DNA of 64,000 bases, from NCBI GenBank assembly GCA_023229435.1, contig JALNZF010000012.1, positions 30,549-94,548 on the forward strand. The letters run 5' to 3'. Below, in pieces: positions 18,274 to 28,465 of the stretch. The stretch comes from Nitrospirota bacterium. Its GTDB lineage: Bacteria > Nitrospirota > UBA9217. Made by a program: the position numbers and the translations under genes. Numbering within the stretch: position 1 is the stretch's first letter; every line of letters starts with the position of its first letter. Below the pieces are notes generated by a model. It made no database searches and had not been told where the DNA came from. It saw only the letters and a list, made by a program, of their open reading frames with translations.

Positions 18274-19935
18274 GTGTCCCTGAGAAAGGGCTTCACAATG
18301 GATAGCAAGGAGCGAGTACGGCTCGCAGTCGCTGGTAAAGGCAGACTGCAGTCCTGTTGGATTGCAGTTGGCTTGATAGCCTTAACAGTTGTGACCTATA
18401 TACACGCGGGACGGCTGGATTTTGTCAATTTTGATGACGGGCGATACGTCTACCTGAACGACCATGTAAAAGCCGGCCTTACCTGGAACAGTATCGTTTG
18501 GGCATTCAAGGCTTTCGTATTAGGGTTATGGCACCCTCTCACCTTGCTCTCCTACATGCTCGACGTACAACTCTTTGGTGTAAACCCGCATGCGCTTCAC
18601 CTGGTAAACGTCGCCATCCATACCTTCAACACGTTATTGCTTTTCCTGTTGCTGAAATCCGCAACAGGTCGACCGCTTCGCAGTGCAATGGTAGCCGCAC
18701 TCTTCGCTGTGCATCCTCTCCATGTCGAGTCAGTGGCATGGATTGCAGAGCGTAAAGATGTACTCAGTACGTTTTTTTGGCTTCTTGCTTTGAACGCCTG
18801 GGTGCGCTATGCGCGGTTTCCAAGCACAAGGCAATATATTGTTGTTGCCATGATCTTTGTTCTTGGACTGATGTCTAAGCCAATGGTTATGACACTGCCG
18901 GTGACCTTGCTCCTGATGGACTTCTGGCCGCTCTGTCGTGTTAATCCAGCAGGATTATCCATGACATCGCTTCGAACGATCTTATTGGAAAAAGTACCGT
19001 TGTTGTTTTTATCGATTGCATCGGTTTTGATCACGTTGTTGTCTCAGGACAGAAGCGGGGCTGTCGGAAATTTACAGGTTATATCCATAAGTGAGCGCAT
19101 TGGCAACGCTGTGTTAGCCGCAGGGCTCTATTTAATGAAGATGATATGGCCCGTGGATCTCTCTGTACTGTATCCTCATCCTGCCCTAACGCCACAGGGA
19201 ATGCCTTGGGCTGCCGTATCTGCATCCGCAATACTCCTCATGTTCATAACCGCTCTCGTTATATGGCAATGGCGGCCGCGGCCATACCTGGCAATTGGCT
19301 GGGCCTGGTATCTGGTAACGGTTTTGCCGGTTATAGGTTTGGTTCAGGTAGGGTTACAAGGAATGGCTGACCGGTACACGTATGTGCCCCTCATAGGTCC
19401 ATTTTTCGCATTGGTCTGGTTGGTTGCTGACCTTCTATCTCAACAAATCCCGAGAATCTGGATTGCAGGAGTATCAGTGATTCTGCTGTTGGGAATGTCG
19501 TTCGTCAGTTTCCGGCAGGTAGGCGTCTGGCAAAACAGCTTTACGCTCTTCGAGCATGCGCTTGCCATAACGCCTGACAATGCCCCCGCTTTACGCAACC
19601 TGGGTACGGCCTGGCAGGATGCACAACGACCTGACAAGGCCATACCCTTGCTGGAAGAGTCTGTTCGACTGCTCCCGTTAGAAGCACATACCTGGATGAA
19701 TTTGGGCATCAGCTATATGACCGTCGGACGTGTGGAAGAAGCGCAGGCGTCTTTCGAAAAAGCCGCGCGTATGAGGCCTAATGACGGCTATATTTTGTAT
19801 AATTTGGCACTAGCGTTCGCTATGCAGCAACGGTGGGAGGAAGCACAAAAGACTAAAGAACGACTTGCATCAGTCAGTCCCGAGCTCGCAATCAAGCTTG
19901 AGGCACTGCTTAACCGTGTTCAGAATGACAGGTGA
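18274..19935 (+). CDS. TMTC-like GT-C membrane protein with TPRs (array gene 5, other subfamily)
   Basis: 553 residues from GTG at 18274; ATG at 18298 is an alternative and neither has a strong ribosome site. Acidic pair in NFDDGRYVYLN, LWHPLTLLSYMLDVQLFGVNP, HPLHVESVAWIAERKDVLSTFF, LMSKPMVMTLPVTLLLMDFWPL and QVGLQGMADRYTYVPLIGPF. About three TPRs lie at 430-540. The loops are short, with none of the inserted repeats of its neighbours. It resembles the gene at 474-2228 more than the adjacent array genes, so the array mixes at least two subfamilies and was not built only by local tandem duplication. Confidence 0.85.
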   Translation: MSLRKGFTMDSKERVRLAVAGKGRLQSCWIAVGLIALTVVTYIHAGRLDFVNFDDGRYVYLNDHVKAGLTWNSIVWAFKAFVLGLWHPLTLLSYMLDVQLFGVNPHALHLVNVAIHTFNTLLLFLLLKSATGRPLRSAMVAALFAVHPLHVESVAWIAERKDVLSTFFWLLALNAWVRYARFPSTRQYIVVAMIFVLGLMSKPMVMTLPVTLLLMDFWPLCRVNPAGLSMTSLRTILLEKVPLLFLSIASVLITLLSQDRSGAVGNLQVISISERIGNAVLAAGLYLMKMIWPVDLSVLYPHPALTPQGMPWAAVSASAILLMFITALVIWQWRPRPYLAIGWAWYLVTVLPVIGLVQVGLQGMADRYTYVPLIGPFFALVWLVADLLSQQIPRIWIAGVSVILLLGMSFVSFRQVGVWQNSFTLFEHALAITPDNAPALRNLGTAWQDAQRPDKAIPLLEESVRLLPLEAHTWMNLGISYMTVGRVEEAQASFEKAARMRPNDGYILYNLALAFAMQQRWEEAQKTKERLASVSPELAIKLEALLNRVQNDR

Positions 19936-20101
19936 CCCTTCTCGTTTTGACTTAAACAACTCACCTTCGAGAGGACGCAGGTGCAAGGGGCAGAAAAAAG
20001 TTTAACCAGTTGTACTCCAGGAAGCTCTCTGCGTCCTCCGCGTGATATCCTAAGTTGCCGCTGAATCATGTAGGCTGCCGCGGCGCAGGGTATTGACATC
20101 C

Positions 20102-20122
20102 CGCTCTCTTTGGGGGAGAGCG
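20102..20122 (+). other. 7-bp hairpin upstream of array gene 6
   Basis: CGCTCTC (20102-20108) and GAGAGCG (20116-20122) form a perfect 7-bp stem with a 7-base loop, 44 bases before the GTG at 20166. There is no U-run, so it is not a standard intrinsic terminator. It may stabilise the message or be a leftover repeat. Confidence 0.3.
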
Positions 20123-20165
20123 CGATGAATACAGTCTTGTGGTTTTTAAATCATCGAGGTTGAAC

Positions 20166-22211
20166 GTGAAAAAATCGGTTACCGTTAAATACAAATACTT
20201 GCTATCGGTTTCTGTCGCCCTTTTAACATTCATTGTCTATCTCCCCGCCCTTAGCAATGAGTTCGTGTACTGGGACGACAACCGCTATATTTTCGAGAAC
20301 CCGAATATCCGGTCACTTGATGCTGTGTTCTTTCGATGGGCCTTCCTTGACTTCCACATAAGCAACTGGCATCCCCTCACCTGGATATCCCACGCCATTG
20401 ACTACGCCCTCTGGGGGCTGAATCCCCTGGGGCATCATTTGACGAATATCGTTCTTCACGCAATCAACACCGCCCTGGTTGTTGTGCTGGCTCTGAAGCT
20501 GCTCGATGTTATAAGAGAGCGATCAGCACAGAATGGTGCCGCCTCGTTCCTGAACGATTGGACGATCCTGATCGCCGCGGGAACAACGGGTCTGTTGTTC
20601 GGCATCCATCCCGTACATGTGGAGTCCGTGGCCTGGGTATCGGAGCGGAAAGACCTGCTATGCGCCCTGTTCTTTCTGCTGAGCGTCATAGCATATGTGA
20701 AATATGCCAGAGATCAGGGGTTAGGGGTCAGGGGTCAGGGGGCAGAAGGCGGAAACTCTAAGGCGAGTCTAAAGAAGGTATTCACCAACAGGCATTTTCT
20801 GCTTAGCCTTGGGTTTTTTATCCTTGCGCTTATGAGCAAGCCCATGGCGGTGACCCTTCCCGTGGTGCTGCTGATTCTGGACTGGCATCCTTTCGGCAGG
20901 ATATGGTCCCTGAGAACAGCATGGCCATCGATTGTCGAGAAGCTCCCCTTTATCATCTTGAGTATTGTTTCATCGATAATCACCATTGCAGCGCAGAGCG
21001 CCGGCAAGGCTTTCCAAACGCTGGACTTTGTACCATTGTCCGAACGAGCGTTGGTCGCGGCAAAAGCACTTGTTGCGTACCTTGGGAAGATGCTGCTGCC
21101 GCTGAACCTGGTTCCCTTTTATCCCTATCCCCGGGAGGTGTCGCTGTTCTCCTTCGAATATCTTTCAGCGATCGGACTTGTGATCGGGGTGACTGCAGCA
21201 TGCGTGGTCCTGGCGAGGAAACGGAAGTTGTGGCTCACGGCCTGGGGATACTACGTTGTTACGCTCATTCCCGTGCTCGGCATTGTCCAGGTCGGGGGAC
21301 AATCCATGGCTGACCGCTATGCCTATCTGCCCAGCCTGGGATTGTTCCTGATCGCGGGTCTCGGTGCGGGGTGGATTGCGGCAATAGTTTCCACAGGGGA
21401 AAAACAGAGATGGATCATCAAGGGATTGAGCGTCTCCGTTGCCCTGCTCCTCGCTGCTTCCCTGTCCTATCTGACCGTCAGGCAAATAATTGTATGGCGG
21501 GACAGTTCCAGCCTATGGACGTTCGTGATCGAGAAGGGAAGCGAAAAGATCCCCATGGCGTATGTGAATCGAGGCGCCGCTTTTCAAAAGTCAGGGCTGC
21601 TTGACAAAGCCGTTGCGGATTATGAAACAGCCATTGACCTGGACCCAACGGACGATAAAGCGTACATTTCTCTTGGGGCGGTCTTTGAACAAATGGGCCG
21701 ATTCGACAGGGCACAGGAGGCCGTTGAGAAAGCCATTGCCTTGAACCCGTCTTCTCACGAAGCGTTTCGAAATCGAGGCGTTCTCCTTGAGAAGATGGGC
21801 CGGCTCGATGAGGCCATTGCGGATTATACCAGGGCAATCGCCTTGCAGCCGTCTTATTTTGAAGCGTATAATAATCGCGGATTGACCTACGCAAAGACAG
21901 GACGGCTTGAGGAGGCCATTGCGGATTACAGCGATTCGATCGCGATCAATCCGCGTCATTTTAACGCCTACCTGAACCGCGGCGTTGCCTTTACCCTTAT
22001 TGGGCAGTATGACAGGGCATTGGAAGACTTTAACCGGGCGATTCTCCTGGGGCAGGACGATGCCGTCGCCTATTACAATCGCGGGATGCTCTATCGGAGA
22101 ATCGGTAATAACGAACTTGCTTTATCGGACGTTCGGAAAGCATGCGATTTCGGGAACGAAAGAGCGTGCGGCGCACTGCATCAGTTGATGCAAGGCATGA
22201 ATCCCCAATAG
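20166..22211 (+). CDS. TMTC-like GT-C membrane protein with long TPR array (array gene 6)
   Basis: 681 residues from GTG at 20166, preceded by GAGGT at the same spacing as the paralogues; the longer frame from 20139 covers the ribosome site. It has YWDDNRYIFENPNIRSLD, NWHPLTWISHAIDYALWGLNP, HPVHVESVAWVSERKD, EKLPFIILSIVSS and QVGGQSMADRYAYLPSLGLF. About six to seven TPRs at 455-660 end in RKACDFGNERACGALHQL. The loop after YVKYARD is encoded by a GGGGTCA-type tandem repeat. The N-terminal half is nearly the same as in the genes at 12789, 22408 and 24097, consistent with recent duplication or gene conversion. Confidence 0.85.
   Translation: MKKSVTVKYKYLLSVSVALLTFIVYLPALSNEFVYWDDNRYIFENPNIRSLDAVFFRWAFLDFHISNWHPLTWISHAIDYALWGLNPLGHHLTNIVLHAINTALVVVLALKLLDVIRERSAQNGAASFLNDWTILIAAGTTGLLFGIHPVHVESVAWVSERKDLLCALFFLLSVIAYVKYARDQGLGVRGQGAEGGNSKASLKKVFTNRHFLLSLGFFILALMSKPMAVTLPVVLLILDWHPFGRIWSLRTAWPSIVEKLPFIILSIVSSIITIAAQSAGKAFQTLDFVPLSERALVAAKALVAYLGKMLLPLNLVPFYPYPREVSLFSFEYLSAIGLVIGVTAACVVLARKRKLWLTAWGYYVVTLIPVLGIVQVGGQSMADRYAYLPSLGLFLIAGLGAGWIAAIVSTGEKQRWIIKGLSVSVALLLAASLSYLTVRQIIVWRDSSSLWTFVIEKGSEKIPMAYVNRGAAFQKSGLLDKAVADYETAIDLDPTDDKAYISLGAVFEQMGRFDRAQEAVEKAIALNPSSHEAFRNRGVLLEKMGRLDEAIADYTRAIALQPSYFEAYNNRGLTYAKTGRLEEAIADYSDSIAINPRHFNAYLNRGVAFTLIGQYDRALEDFNRAILLGQDDAVAYYNRGMLYRRIGNNELALSDVRKACDFGNERACGALHQLMQGMNPQ
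20713..20740. repeat. Short tandem repeat (GGGGTCA type) inside coding sequence
   Basis: Imperfect 7-base units (GGGGTTA, GGGGTCA, GGGGTCA, GGGGGCA) lie in frame in array gene 6, encoding a Gly-rich loop (QGLGVRGQGAEGG). The position equals that of the different repeat in array gene 2. Confidence 0.75.
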
Positions 22212-22407
22212 CGCATCATACCCCGGAAGGGGGCGATGAAGAACGCTACCCAATGCTTTTTAGTAACCGAGGAATCAAATTCTTCTCAGGATGAAAAGAA
22301 TATTTTGCCGTAAAAGGCACAGAGAACTAAAATAAACTGGAGCTTTTTCTTACCGGTGAATCGGCTTCTCTTTGTGCTCCAGGTGAATTCTATGGCGGAG
22401 GTTGACG

Positions 22408-23994
22408 GTGCAAAGACCCCGGCTCGGTAAATACTATCTTGCAGCATCGATAGCACTAATAACATTCATTGTCTATCTCCCGGCCCTTCACAATGAGTTC
22501 GTGTACTGGGACGACAACCTCTACATCTTCGAGAACCCGAATATCCGGTCGCTCGATGCGGGTTTCTTTCGATGGGCCTTCCTTGAGTTCCACGTAAGCA
22601 ACTGGCACCCCCTCACCTGGATATCCCATGCCCTTGACTACGCCCTCTGGGGGCTGAATCCCCTGGGGCATCATTTGACGAACATCATCCTTCATGCCGT
22701 CAACACCGCCCTTGTCGTACTCCTGGCCCTGAAGCTGCTTGAGTTCGTGAGGGAGCGGTCAGCACGGAATGGTGCCGCCTCGTTCCTGAACAACCGGACG
22801 ATCCTGATCGCCGCGGGAGCGACGGGTCTGCTGTTCGGCATCCATCCCGTACATGTGGAATCCGTGGCCTGGGTGTCGGAGCGGAAGGACCTGTTGTGCG
22901 CCCTGTTCTTCCTGATGAGCGTCATCAGTTATGCGAACTATGTGTCCTATAAGACGTATAAGACCTATATGCTCACTCTTGGGTTCTTTGTCCTTGCGCT
23001 GATGAGCAAGCCCATGGCGGTGAGCCTTCCCGTGGTGCTGCTGATCCTGGACTGGCATCCGTTCAGCAGGATCCGGTCTCTAAGAACGGCATGGGCATCC
23101 ATTGTCGAGAAACTTCCCTTTATTTTTTTGAGTCTGCTTGCCTCCCTGCTCACGATTCTGGCGCAAAGAGAGGGAAATTCCATGGCATCCCTGGAATTTG
23201 TGCCATTATCAACCCGCCTGTTGGTAGCAGGCCAGTCCCTCGTTGTGTATATACAGAAGATGCTGCTGCCCCTGAATCTCATGCCTTTGTATATCTATCC
23301 AAAGGACGTGTCCCTGTTCTCGTTCAAGTATGTATCAACGCTTCTTCTGGTGATGGGTACTACAGCGATCTGCGCGGTCCTTGCGCGGAAACGGAAAAGC
23401 TGGCTGTCCGTCTGGGGCTTCTATGTGATAACGCTCATACCCGTCCTCGGCATCATCCAGGTAGGGAACCAGCCCATGGCGGACCGGTATGCGTATTTGC
23501 CCAGCCTTGGCCCCTTCCTGCTTGCGGGCGCAGGCGCGGCATGGATCTCTGAAAAGGCGCTCAGGGAAGAACGACGGGGACTGTTTATCAGGGGAGTCGG
23601 CATCATCATTGCCCTTCTTTTGGTTTTTTCCCTGTCCTATCTGACCGCCAGGCAAACTGCCGTATGGAAGGACAGTCTCAGCCTCTGGACATATGTCATC
23701 GAGAAGGAGCCCGGAAAGATCCCCCTGGCCTATAATAATCGCGGTATGGTATTCTACAAAGCCGGTGTGTTTGACAAGGCGATTGCGGACTTCGATCGCG
23801 CCATTGGCATGGATCCGGAATATGCAAAGGCCTACTATAACCGCGGATCAACGTATGATAAAATGGGCGAGCTTGACAAGGCGATCGCTGACTACAGAAA
23901 AACAATTTCACTGGACCCGTATTATTATGAAGCCCATTATTTTCTCGATCAAGCCTTGGAAAAGACCGGTCAGGCTGACAAGCGAACGCGATGA
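22408..23994 (+). CDS. TMTC-like GT-C membrane protein, few TPRs (array gene 7)
   Basis: 528 residues from GTG at 22408, with GGAGG ending at 22401. It has YWDDNLYIFENPNIRSLD, NWHPLTWISHALDYALWGLNP, HPVHVESVAWVSERKDLLCALF, loop SYKTYKTYM, and LMSKPMAVSLPVVLLILDWHP. The motif after the long hydrophobic stretch is QVGNQPMADRYAYLPSLGPF. Two to three TPRs remain (about 430-520), and the Cys-rich Sel1-like ending of the long paralogues is missing, so the 3' end is probably truncated relative to genes 2 and 6. It shares leader, start codon and most of its N-terminal half with gene 8. Confidence 0.85.
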   Translation: MQRPRLGKYYLAASIALITFIVYLPALHNEFVYWDDNLYIFENPNIRSLDAGFFRWAFLEFHVSNWHPLTWISHALDYALWGLNPLGHHLTNIILHAVNTALVVLLALKLLEFVRERSARNGAASFLNNRTILIAAGATGLLFGIHPVHVESVAWVSERKDLLCALFFLMSVISYANYVSYKTYKTYMLTLGFFVLALMSKPMAVSLPVVLLILDWHPFSRIRSLRTAWASIVEKLPFIFLSLLASLLTILAQREGNSMASLEFVPLSTRLLVAGQSLVVYIQKMLLPLNLMPLYIYPKDVSLFSFKYVSTLLLVMGTTAICAVLARKRKSWLSVWGFYVITLIPVLGIIQVGNQPMADRYAYLPSLGPFLLAGAGAAWISEKALREERRGLFIRGVGIIIALLLVFSLSYLTARQTAVWKDSLSLWTYVIEKEPGKIPLAYNNRGMVFYKAGVFDKAIADFDRAIGMDPEYAKAYYNRGSTYDKMGELDKAIADYRKTISLDPYYYEAHYFLDQALEKTGQADKRTR

Positions 23995-24096
23995 ACCCTT
24001 TCGCATGAACGTTGAGAGATCAAAGCATGACGCCTTGCAGTCCGGTTTATTCAGTTATACTGTCCCATCGTTTGCTCAAGATTCTGGAGGTTAAGG

Positions 24097-26016
24097 GTGC
24101 AACGAACCCGGCTCGTTAAATATTCTCTTGCTGCTGCGACAGCCCTGCTGACGTTTATCGTCTATCTTCCGGCCCTTCGCAATGAATTCGTGAACTGGGA
24201 TGATATGCGGTATATTGTCGAAAACCCCGATATTCGTTCATTCGATGCGGCGTTTTTTCGATGGGCGTTCCTTGGTTTCCATATAGGCAACTGGCACCCT
24301 CTCACCTGGATATCCCATGCCCTTGACTACGCAATCTGGGGACTGAATCCCCTGGGGCATCACCTGACGAACATCATCCTGCATGCAGTCAACACCGCTT
24401 TCGTTGTTGTGCTGGCCCTGAAGCTGCTCGATTTTATGAGGGAGCGGTCAGCACAGAATGGTGCCGCCTCATTCCTGAACAACCGGACGATCCTGATAGC
24501 GGCGGGAGCGACGGGACTGTTGTTCGGCATCCATCCCGTGCATGTGGAATCCGTGGCCTGGGTCGCGGAGCGGAAGGACCTGTTGTGCGCATTATTTTTT
24601 CTGCTGAGTATCATCTGGTATGCGCACTATGTGTCCTCTAAGACGTATAAGACCTATATGCTCACTCTCGGGTTTTTCGTCCTTGCACTGATGAGCAAGC
24701 CCATGGCGGTGAGCCTTCCCGTGGTGCTGCTGATCCTGGACTGGCATCCGTTCAGCAGGATCCGGTCTCTCAGAACAGCAGGGGTCTCTTTTGTCGAGAA
24801 ACTTCCCTTTATCTTGCTCAGTATTGCGTCATCGGTCCTGACTATTCTTGCACAGAGGACGGAAGGGGCCATGGCATCAACTGAGGTCGTCCCCTTGTCC
24901 ATCCGAATGCTCGTTGCGGCAAAATCCCTTATCCTGTATTTGGGGAAGATGATCGTGCCAATGGATCTGATCCCCTTCTACCCCTATCCGAAGGATGTAT
25001 CGCCCGCCTCGTTCGCGTATCTTTCAACGCTTGCCCTGATGATCGCGATCACGGCGGCCTGCGTGATCATTGCAAAAAGAAATCGCTCCTGGCTCTCGGC
25101 ATGGGGATATTATGTCGTGACCCTGCTCCCCGCGCTCGGCATTGTCCAGGTGGGGGCGCAGGCCATGGCGGACCGGTATACGTATCTGCCCAGCCTCGGA
25201 CCGTTCCTGATCATTGGTTCAATCGCGGCCTGGACCTCGGCCAAAATCCAGGAACGATGGGGAGTGAGCAGACAACGCTTGTTGAACGCCGGAGTCCTGC
25301 TTATATTCGGTCTTCTGTCTTATGCTACAATACAGCAGACCCGGATATGGCATGACAGCGTAACCTTCTGGAGCTATGAACTGGAAAAAGAGCCTGATGC
25401 GAATATCGCCTATGTGAACCGGGGGGAGGCCTTCGCGAAGCGTGGTCAGTTGGACAAGGCGATCAGGGATTTCACAGAGGCGATTTCCCGAAAACCGTCC
25501 GATTATAAGGCATTCTACAACCGGGGCATCCTGTTCTCGAAATTGAACCTCGTTTCTCAGGCGCTGGCCGACTACAGCGAGGCGATTGCGCTGAAACCGT
25601 CGTATTATGATGCCTATAATAGCCGGGGCGCGTTGTATGCAAAACGGGAACAGTTTGACAAGGCACTTGCGGATTACACTGCGGCGATCTCGATCGATCC
25701 ATCGCGCAGCCAGGCGTACATGAACAGAGGTCTGACGTATGACAGGGCGGGGCAGGTGGACAAAGCGCGTGCGGATTTCGATAAGGCGATAGCCCTCGAT
25801 CCAAACAATGCCGATGCCTATTACAACCGGGGATTGTTCTTCAACAAGGCAGGAAGGCTCGATGCCGCGCTCGCGGACCTGGACCGGGCCATCACTCTGA
25901 ATCCGGGAGATCCTGATGCCTATTACAATCGGGGGGTGGTGTTTCAGAAAACGGGACAGGTCGATAAGGCAGATCAAGACTTTCTGCTCTGGAAGGAACA
26001 TTCTGCAAGTCAATAA
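24097..26016 (+). CDS. TMTC-like GT-C membrane protein with long TPR array (array gene 8)
   Basis: 639 residues from GTG at 24097, with GGAGG at 24086-24090. It has NWDDMRYIVENPDIRSFD, NWHPLTWISHALDYAIWGLNP, HPVHVESVAWVAERKD, loop SSKTYKTYM, and QVGAQAMADRYTYLPSLGPF. Six to seven TPRs occupy about 425-635, many nearly identical (for example DAYYNRGLFFNKAGRLDAAL and DAYYNRGVVFQKTGQVDKAD), so the repeat number is likely to vary. The GT-C half should lie in the membrane with the catalytic aspartates outside, and the TPRs would be extracytoplasmic if the topology is like TMTCs. Confidence 0.85.
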   Translation: MQRTRLVKYSLAAATALLTFIVYLPALRNEFVNWDDMRYIVENPDIRSFDAAFFRWAFLGFHIGNWHPLTWISHALDYAIWGLNPLGHHLTNIILHAVNTAFVVVLALKLLDFMRERSAQNGAASFLNNRTILIAAGATGLLFGIHPVHVESVAWVAERKDLLCALFFLLSIIWYAHYVSSKTYKTYMLTLGFFVLALMSKPMAVSLPVVLLILDWHPFSRIRSLRTAGVSFVEKLPFILLSIASSVLTILAQRTEGAMASTEVVPLSIRMLVAAKSLILYLGKMIVPMDLIPFYPYPKDVSPASFAYLSTLALMIAITAACVIIAKRNRSWLSAWGYYVVTLLPALGIVQVGAQAMADRYTYLPSLGPFLIIGSIAAWTSAKIQERWGVSRQRLLNAGVLLIFGLLSYATIQQTRIWHDSVTFWSYELEKEPDANIAYVNRGEAFAKRGQLDKAIRDFTEAISRKPSDYKAFYNRGILFSKLNLVSQALADYSEAIALKPSYYDAYNSRGALYAKREQFDKALADYTAAISIDPSRSQAYMNRGLTYDRAGQVDKARADFDKAIALDPNNADAYYNRGLFFNKAGRLDAALADLDRAITLNPGDPDAYYNRGVVFQKTGQVDKADQDFLLWKEHSASQ

Positions 26017-26053
26017 CAGCAATTAATTCACCGGGGAATACGAACAGTACAAA

Positions 26054-28432
26054 ATGGATAAATTATATAAACAGAAAAGTCTTCTCTTGTTTCACAAGTT
26101 GTTGCCGGCAATTCAGAAGCACAAGCTTTCCTTCATATGGGTTTCAGCCATAGCTGTCGGGACACTCCTGCCCGCGGCACTGTCTCTCGCATCGGGCCAC
26201 ACGCTGGTTTGGCGTGATACTTCGAAACTGTTTCAGCCTATCCGGCCTCTCATTGTGGAAGCGTTGAGAAATTTTCAACTGCCGCTGTGGAACCCCCATG
26301 AAGCTCTCGGCATCCCGCTTTTCGCGCAAATGATGCATGGCGTCCTTCATCCAATATCAGTGATGGGGGCCTTCCTGTTTCCTCAAGCCGGCATGGATGT
26401 TTTTATTCTTATCTACATCATGCTTGCTGCCCTGGGGAGCGCGCTGCTGGCACGCATTCTCGGCGCTTCATGGGGAGCGGCCGCCATTACAGGCTTCGGC
26501 TACGGACTCTCGGGATACGTGCTGGGCATGGGCTCGATCATCCAGTATCTGTGCGCGGCCGCCAGCGCCCCGTGGGCTCTCATCGGATTGCGCATGGCAG
26601 GAGAAAATCGGCGCTTCGGGATTGTTGCTGCGGCGTCCGCCATTGCTGTCCTCCATTTTGCCGGAGACCCCGAGTGGTCGATTATAGCCATTATACTCGG
26701 CATTGCTTTGGCGATTGAGGCGGGCGGGCGGCGGGGTCTCATCTACGCATTACTCGGTATTGCGATCGGAACCGCGCTCGCCGGGATCCAGTTGATACCA
26801 ACAATGGCATATTTCCGCGAAGCGTCTCGTGCCATTGAACTTGACCCCCTTGACCGCATGCAATGGGCGCTTGCGCCCTGGAGAATCGTCGAATTTATCG
26901 TTCCGGGTTTTTTTGGCAGTCCCGGTATAGGATTGGAAAAATGGTCTGTATTCATGTGGCTCGGCGGACTTGTCCGGTCCGGGTTCGAAATGCCCTTTGT
27001 TCCAAGTGTCTTTGTAGGGGCGGGCATTCTGGTATTGGCCGCAGCGGGCCTCTCACATTCACGCGTAACCCGAATATTCGGCATTGCCTCGCTCATACTT
27101 TTGTGGCTTGCGCTCGGGACCAATGCCGGGGCCGAACAGCTTCTGCATTACATTCCGATCTGGGGTAAATTTCGTTACTCGGAAAAGTTGGTTGGGCCTC
27201 TGACGCTTTGTCTTTCGATCCTTGCCGCGTTCGGCGCAGATCGGTTATCAAACCAACCTTCGCGGTTTCGGGCAGTTCTTGCGGGCGCTGCAGGTATTGC
27301 GTGCCTGCTCTTATCCATATTCATAGCGAATTGGCAGGGCTTCGAGCTATTCTTCCTGGAGACCGCTGCGCGTGATGCGGCTCCCTCTCTTCGACATAAT
27401 CTTGCAACCGGGCTTGTGCATGCCGCTCTGATGCTCCTCGCGATCACATGCCTTATTGCCGCCGCCCGTCGTTGGCATCACGTACGGGTTCACTTCCCTG
27501 CGGCAGCTGCCGGGCTGGTTTTTTTACAATTGTCGCTTGCCGCTCCGTTTGCGATGCACACCGGGGAGCGCGCTGTCCGTGATGATCATCCCTTGTCACA
27601 GATTGCAAATACCGGAGAACTCCCAAGAATAGCAACACCGCTCGAAAGAAACTATCTTTACCCGGCAGAACTCAATCAATTCGATGCCCAGATCGGCGTT
27701 CAGTCGCACATGGGAGTGCCTTCCTATAATGTTCCGTCACACATTGATCAGCTGGACACCTATACCGGCTTACGACCCCGGCGTTTCGAATTGCTCCTCC
27801 GCACGTTATCTAAAGAGTTCGGGGTTCAGTCCGTTCTTGCCTTGCGGCGTTATGCAGTCACGCACATGATGATCAAGAATCCTTATTTTGAGGATGAAAC
27901 CGCAGTTGCAAATGCAGCGAGCGCGGGAGGGGTGAAGGTATTAAACAACAATGAATGGGGTTTTTCGGGATGGAAGGTGCCTCATCGTCCCTGGACGTTT
28001 TTTGCGGAGCAGATGGTGATCGCCCGAGGTGAAAAGGAGGCACTCAATACCCTCGTTGAAACGCTGGAGCGCGGGGGATCAACAGTAGTTCTCGAAGATG
28101 CGCCGCAATCGAACGAGTTAGCCGCAGGACAGGTTCTTGATATTGTGCGAAGCAGCGACGCTTTAAGGATCGAGGCCACGTCCCGCGCCAACGGCATTCT
28201 TGTTGTCAACGACTCGTATTGGCCCGGCTGGAGGGCAACCATCGACGGGAAAGACGTGCCGATATGGCGCGCTGATTTCATCGTTCGCGCCATGCCATGG
28301 CCTGCGGGCCATCATGTGCTCGAGATGAAGTATGATCCACCGGAGGTGCGGATAGGATGGCTCATCAGCTTGCTTGGCGCTATCGCGCTTATTGCAGCGT
28401 CGGTTTTTGAGTTGAGAAGAAAACGATCATAA
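26054..28432 (+). CDS. YfhO-like polytopic membrane protein
   Basis: 792 residues. About twelve to fourteen hydrophobic segments are followed by an extracytoplasmic C-terminal domain of ~250 residues and a last membrane span at about 765-785. The closing stretch (VVNDSYWPGWRATIDGKDVP, then HHVLEMKYDPP) is characteristic of YfhO-family proteins, GT-C-fold membrane proteins linked to glycosylation of cell-envelope polymers in other bacteria. The early loop ALRNFQLPLWNPHEALGIPL fits the same family. It sits 37 bases after array gene 8 and 33 before the next GT-C gene, so it is probably co-transcribed. A role in sugar transfer at the membrane surface is inferred; no substrate is visible. Confidence 0.8.
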   Translation: MDKLYKQKSLLLFHKLLPAIQKHKLSFIWVSAIAVGTLLPAALSLASGHTLVWRDTSKLFQPIRPLIVEALRNFQLPLWNPHEALGIPLFAQMMHGVLHPISVMGAFLFPQAGMDVFILIYIMLAALGSALLARILGASWGAAAITGFGYGLSGYVLGMGSIIQYLCAAASAPWALIGLRMAGENRRFGIVAAASAIAVLHFAGDPEWSIIAIILGIALAIEAGGRRGLIYALLGIAIGTALAGIQLIPTMAYFREASRAIELDPLDRMQWALAPWRIVEFIVPGFFGSPGIGLEKWSVFMWLGGLVRSGFEMPFVPSVFVGAGILVLAAAGLSHSRVTRIFGIASLILLWLALGTNAGAEQLLHYIPIWGKFRYSEKLVGPLTLCLSILAAFGADRLSNQPSRFRAVLAGAAGIACLLLSIFIANWQGFELFFLETAARDAAPSLRHNLATGLVHAALMLLAITCLIAAARRWHHVRVHFPAAAAGLVFLQLSLAAPFAMHTGERAVRDDHPLSQIANTGELPRIATPLERNYLYPAELNQFDAQIGVQSHMGVPSYNVPSHIDQLDTYTGLRPRRFELLLRTLSKEFGVQSVLALRRYAVTHMMIKNPYFEDETAVANAASAGGVKVLNNNEWGFSGWKVPHRPWTFFAEQMVIARGEKEALNTLVETLERGGSTVVLEDAPQSNELAAGQVLDIVRSSDALRIEATSRANGILVVNDSYWPGWRATIDGKDVPIWRADFIVRAMPWPAGHHVLEMKYDPPEVRIGWLISLLGAIALIAASVFELRRKRS

Positions 28433-28465
28433 TAGAAACATCGTGCGCAATTCATCAGGGGACAA

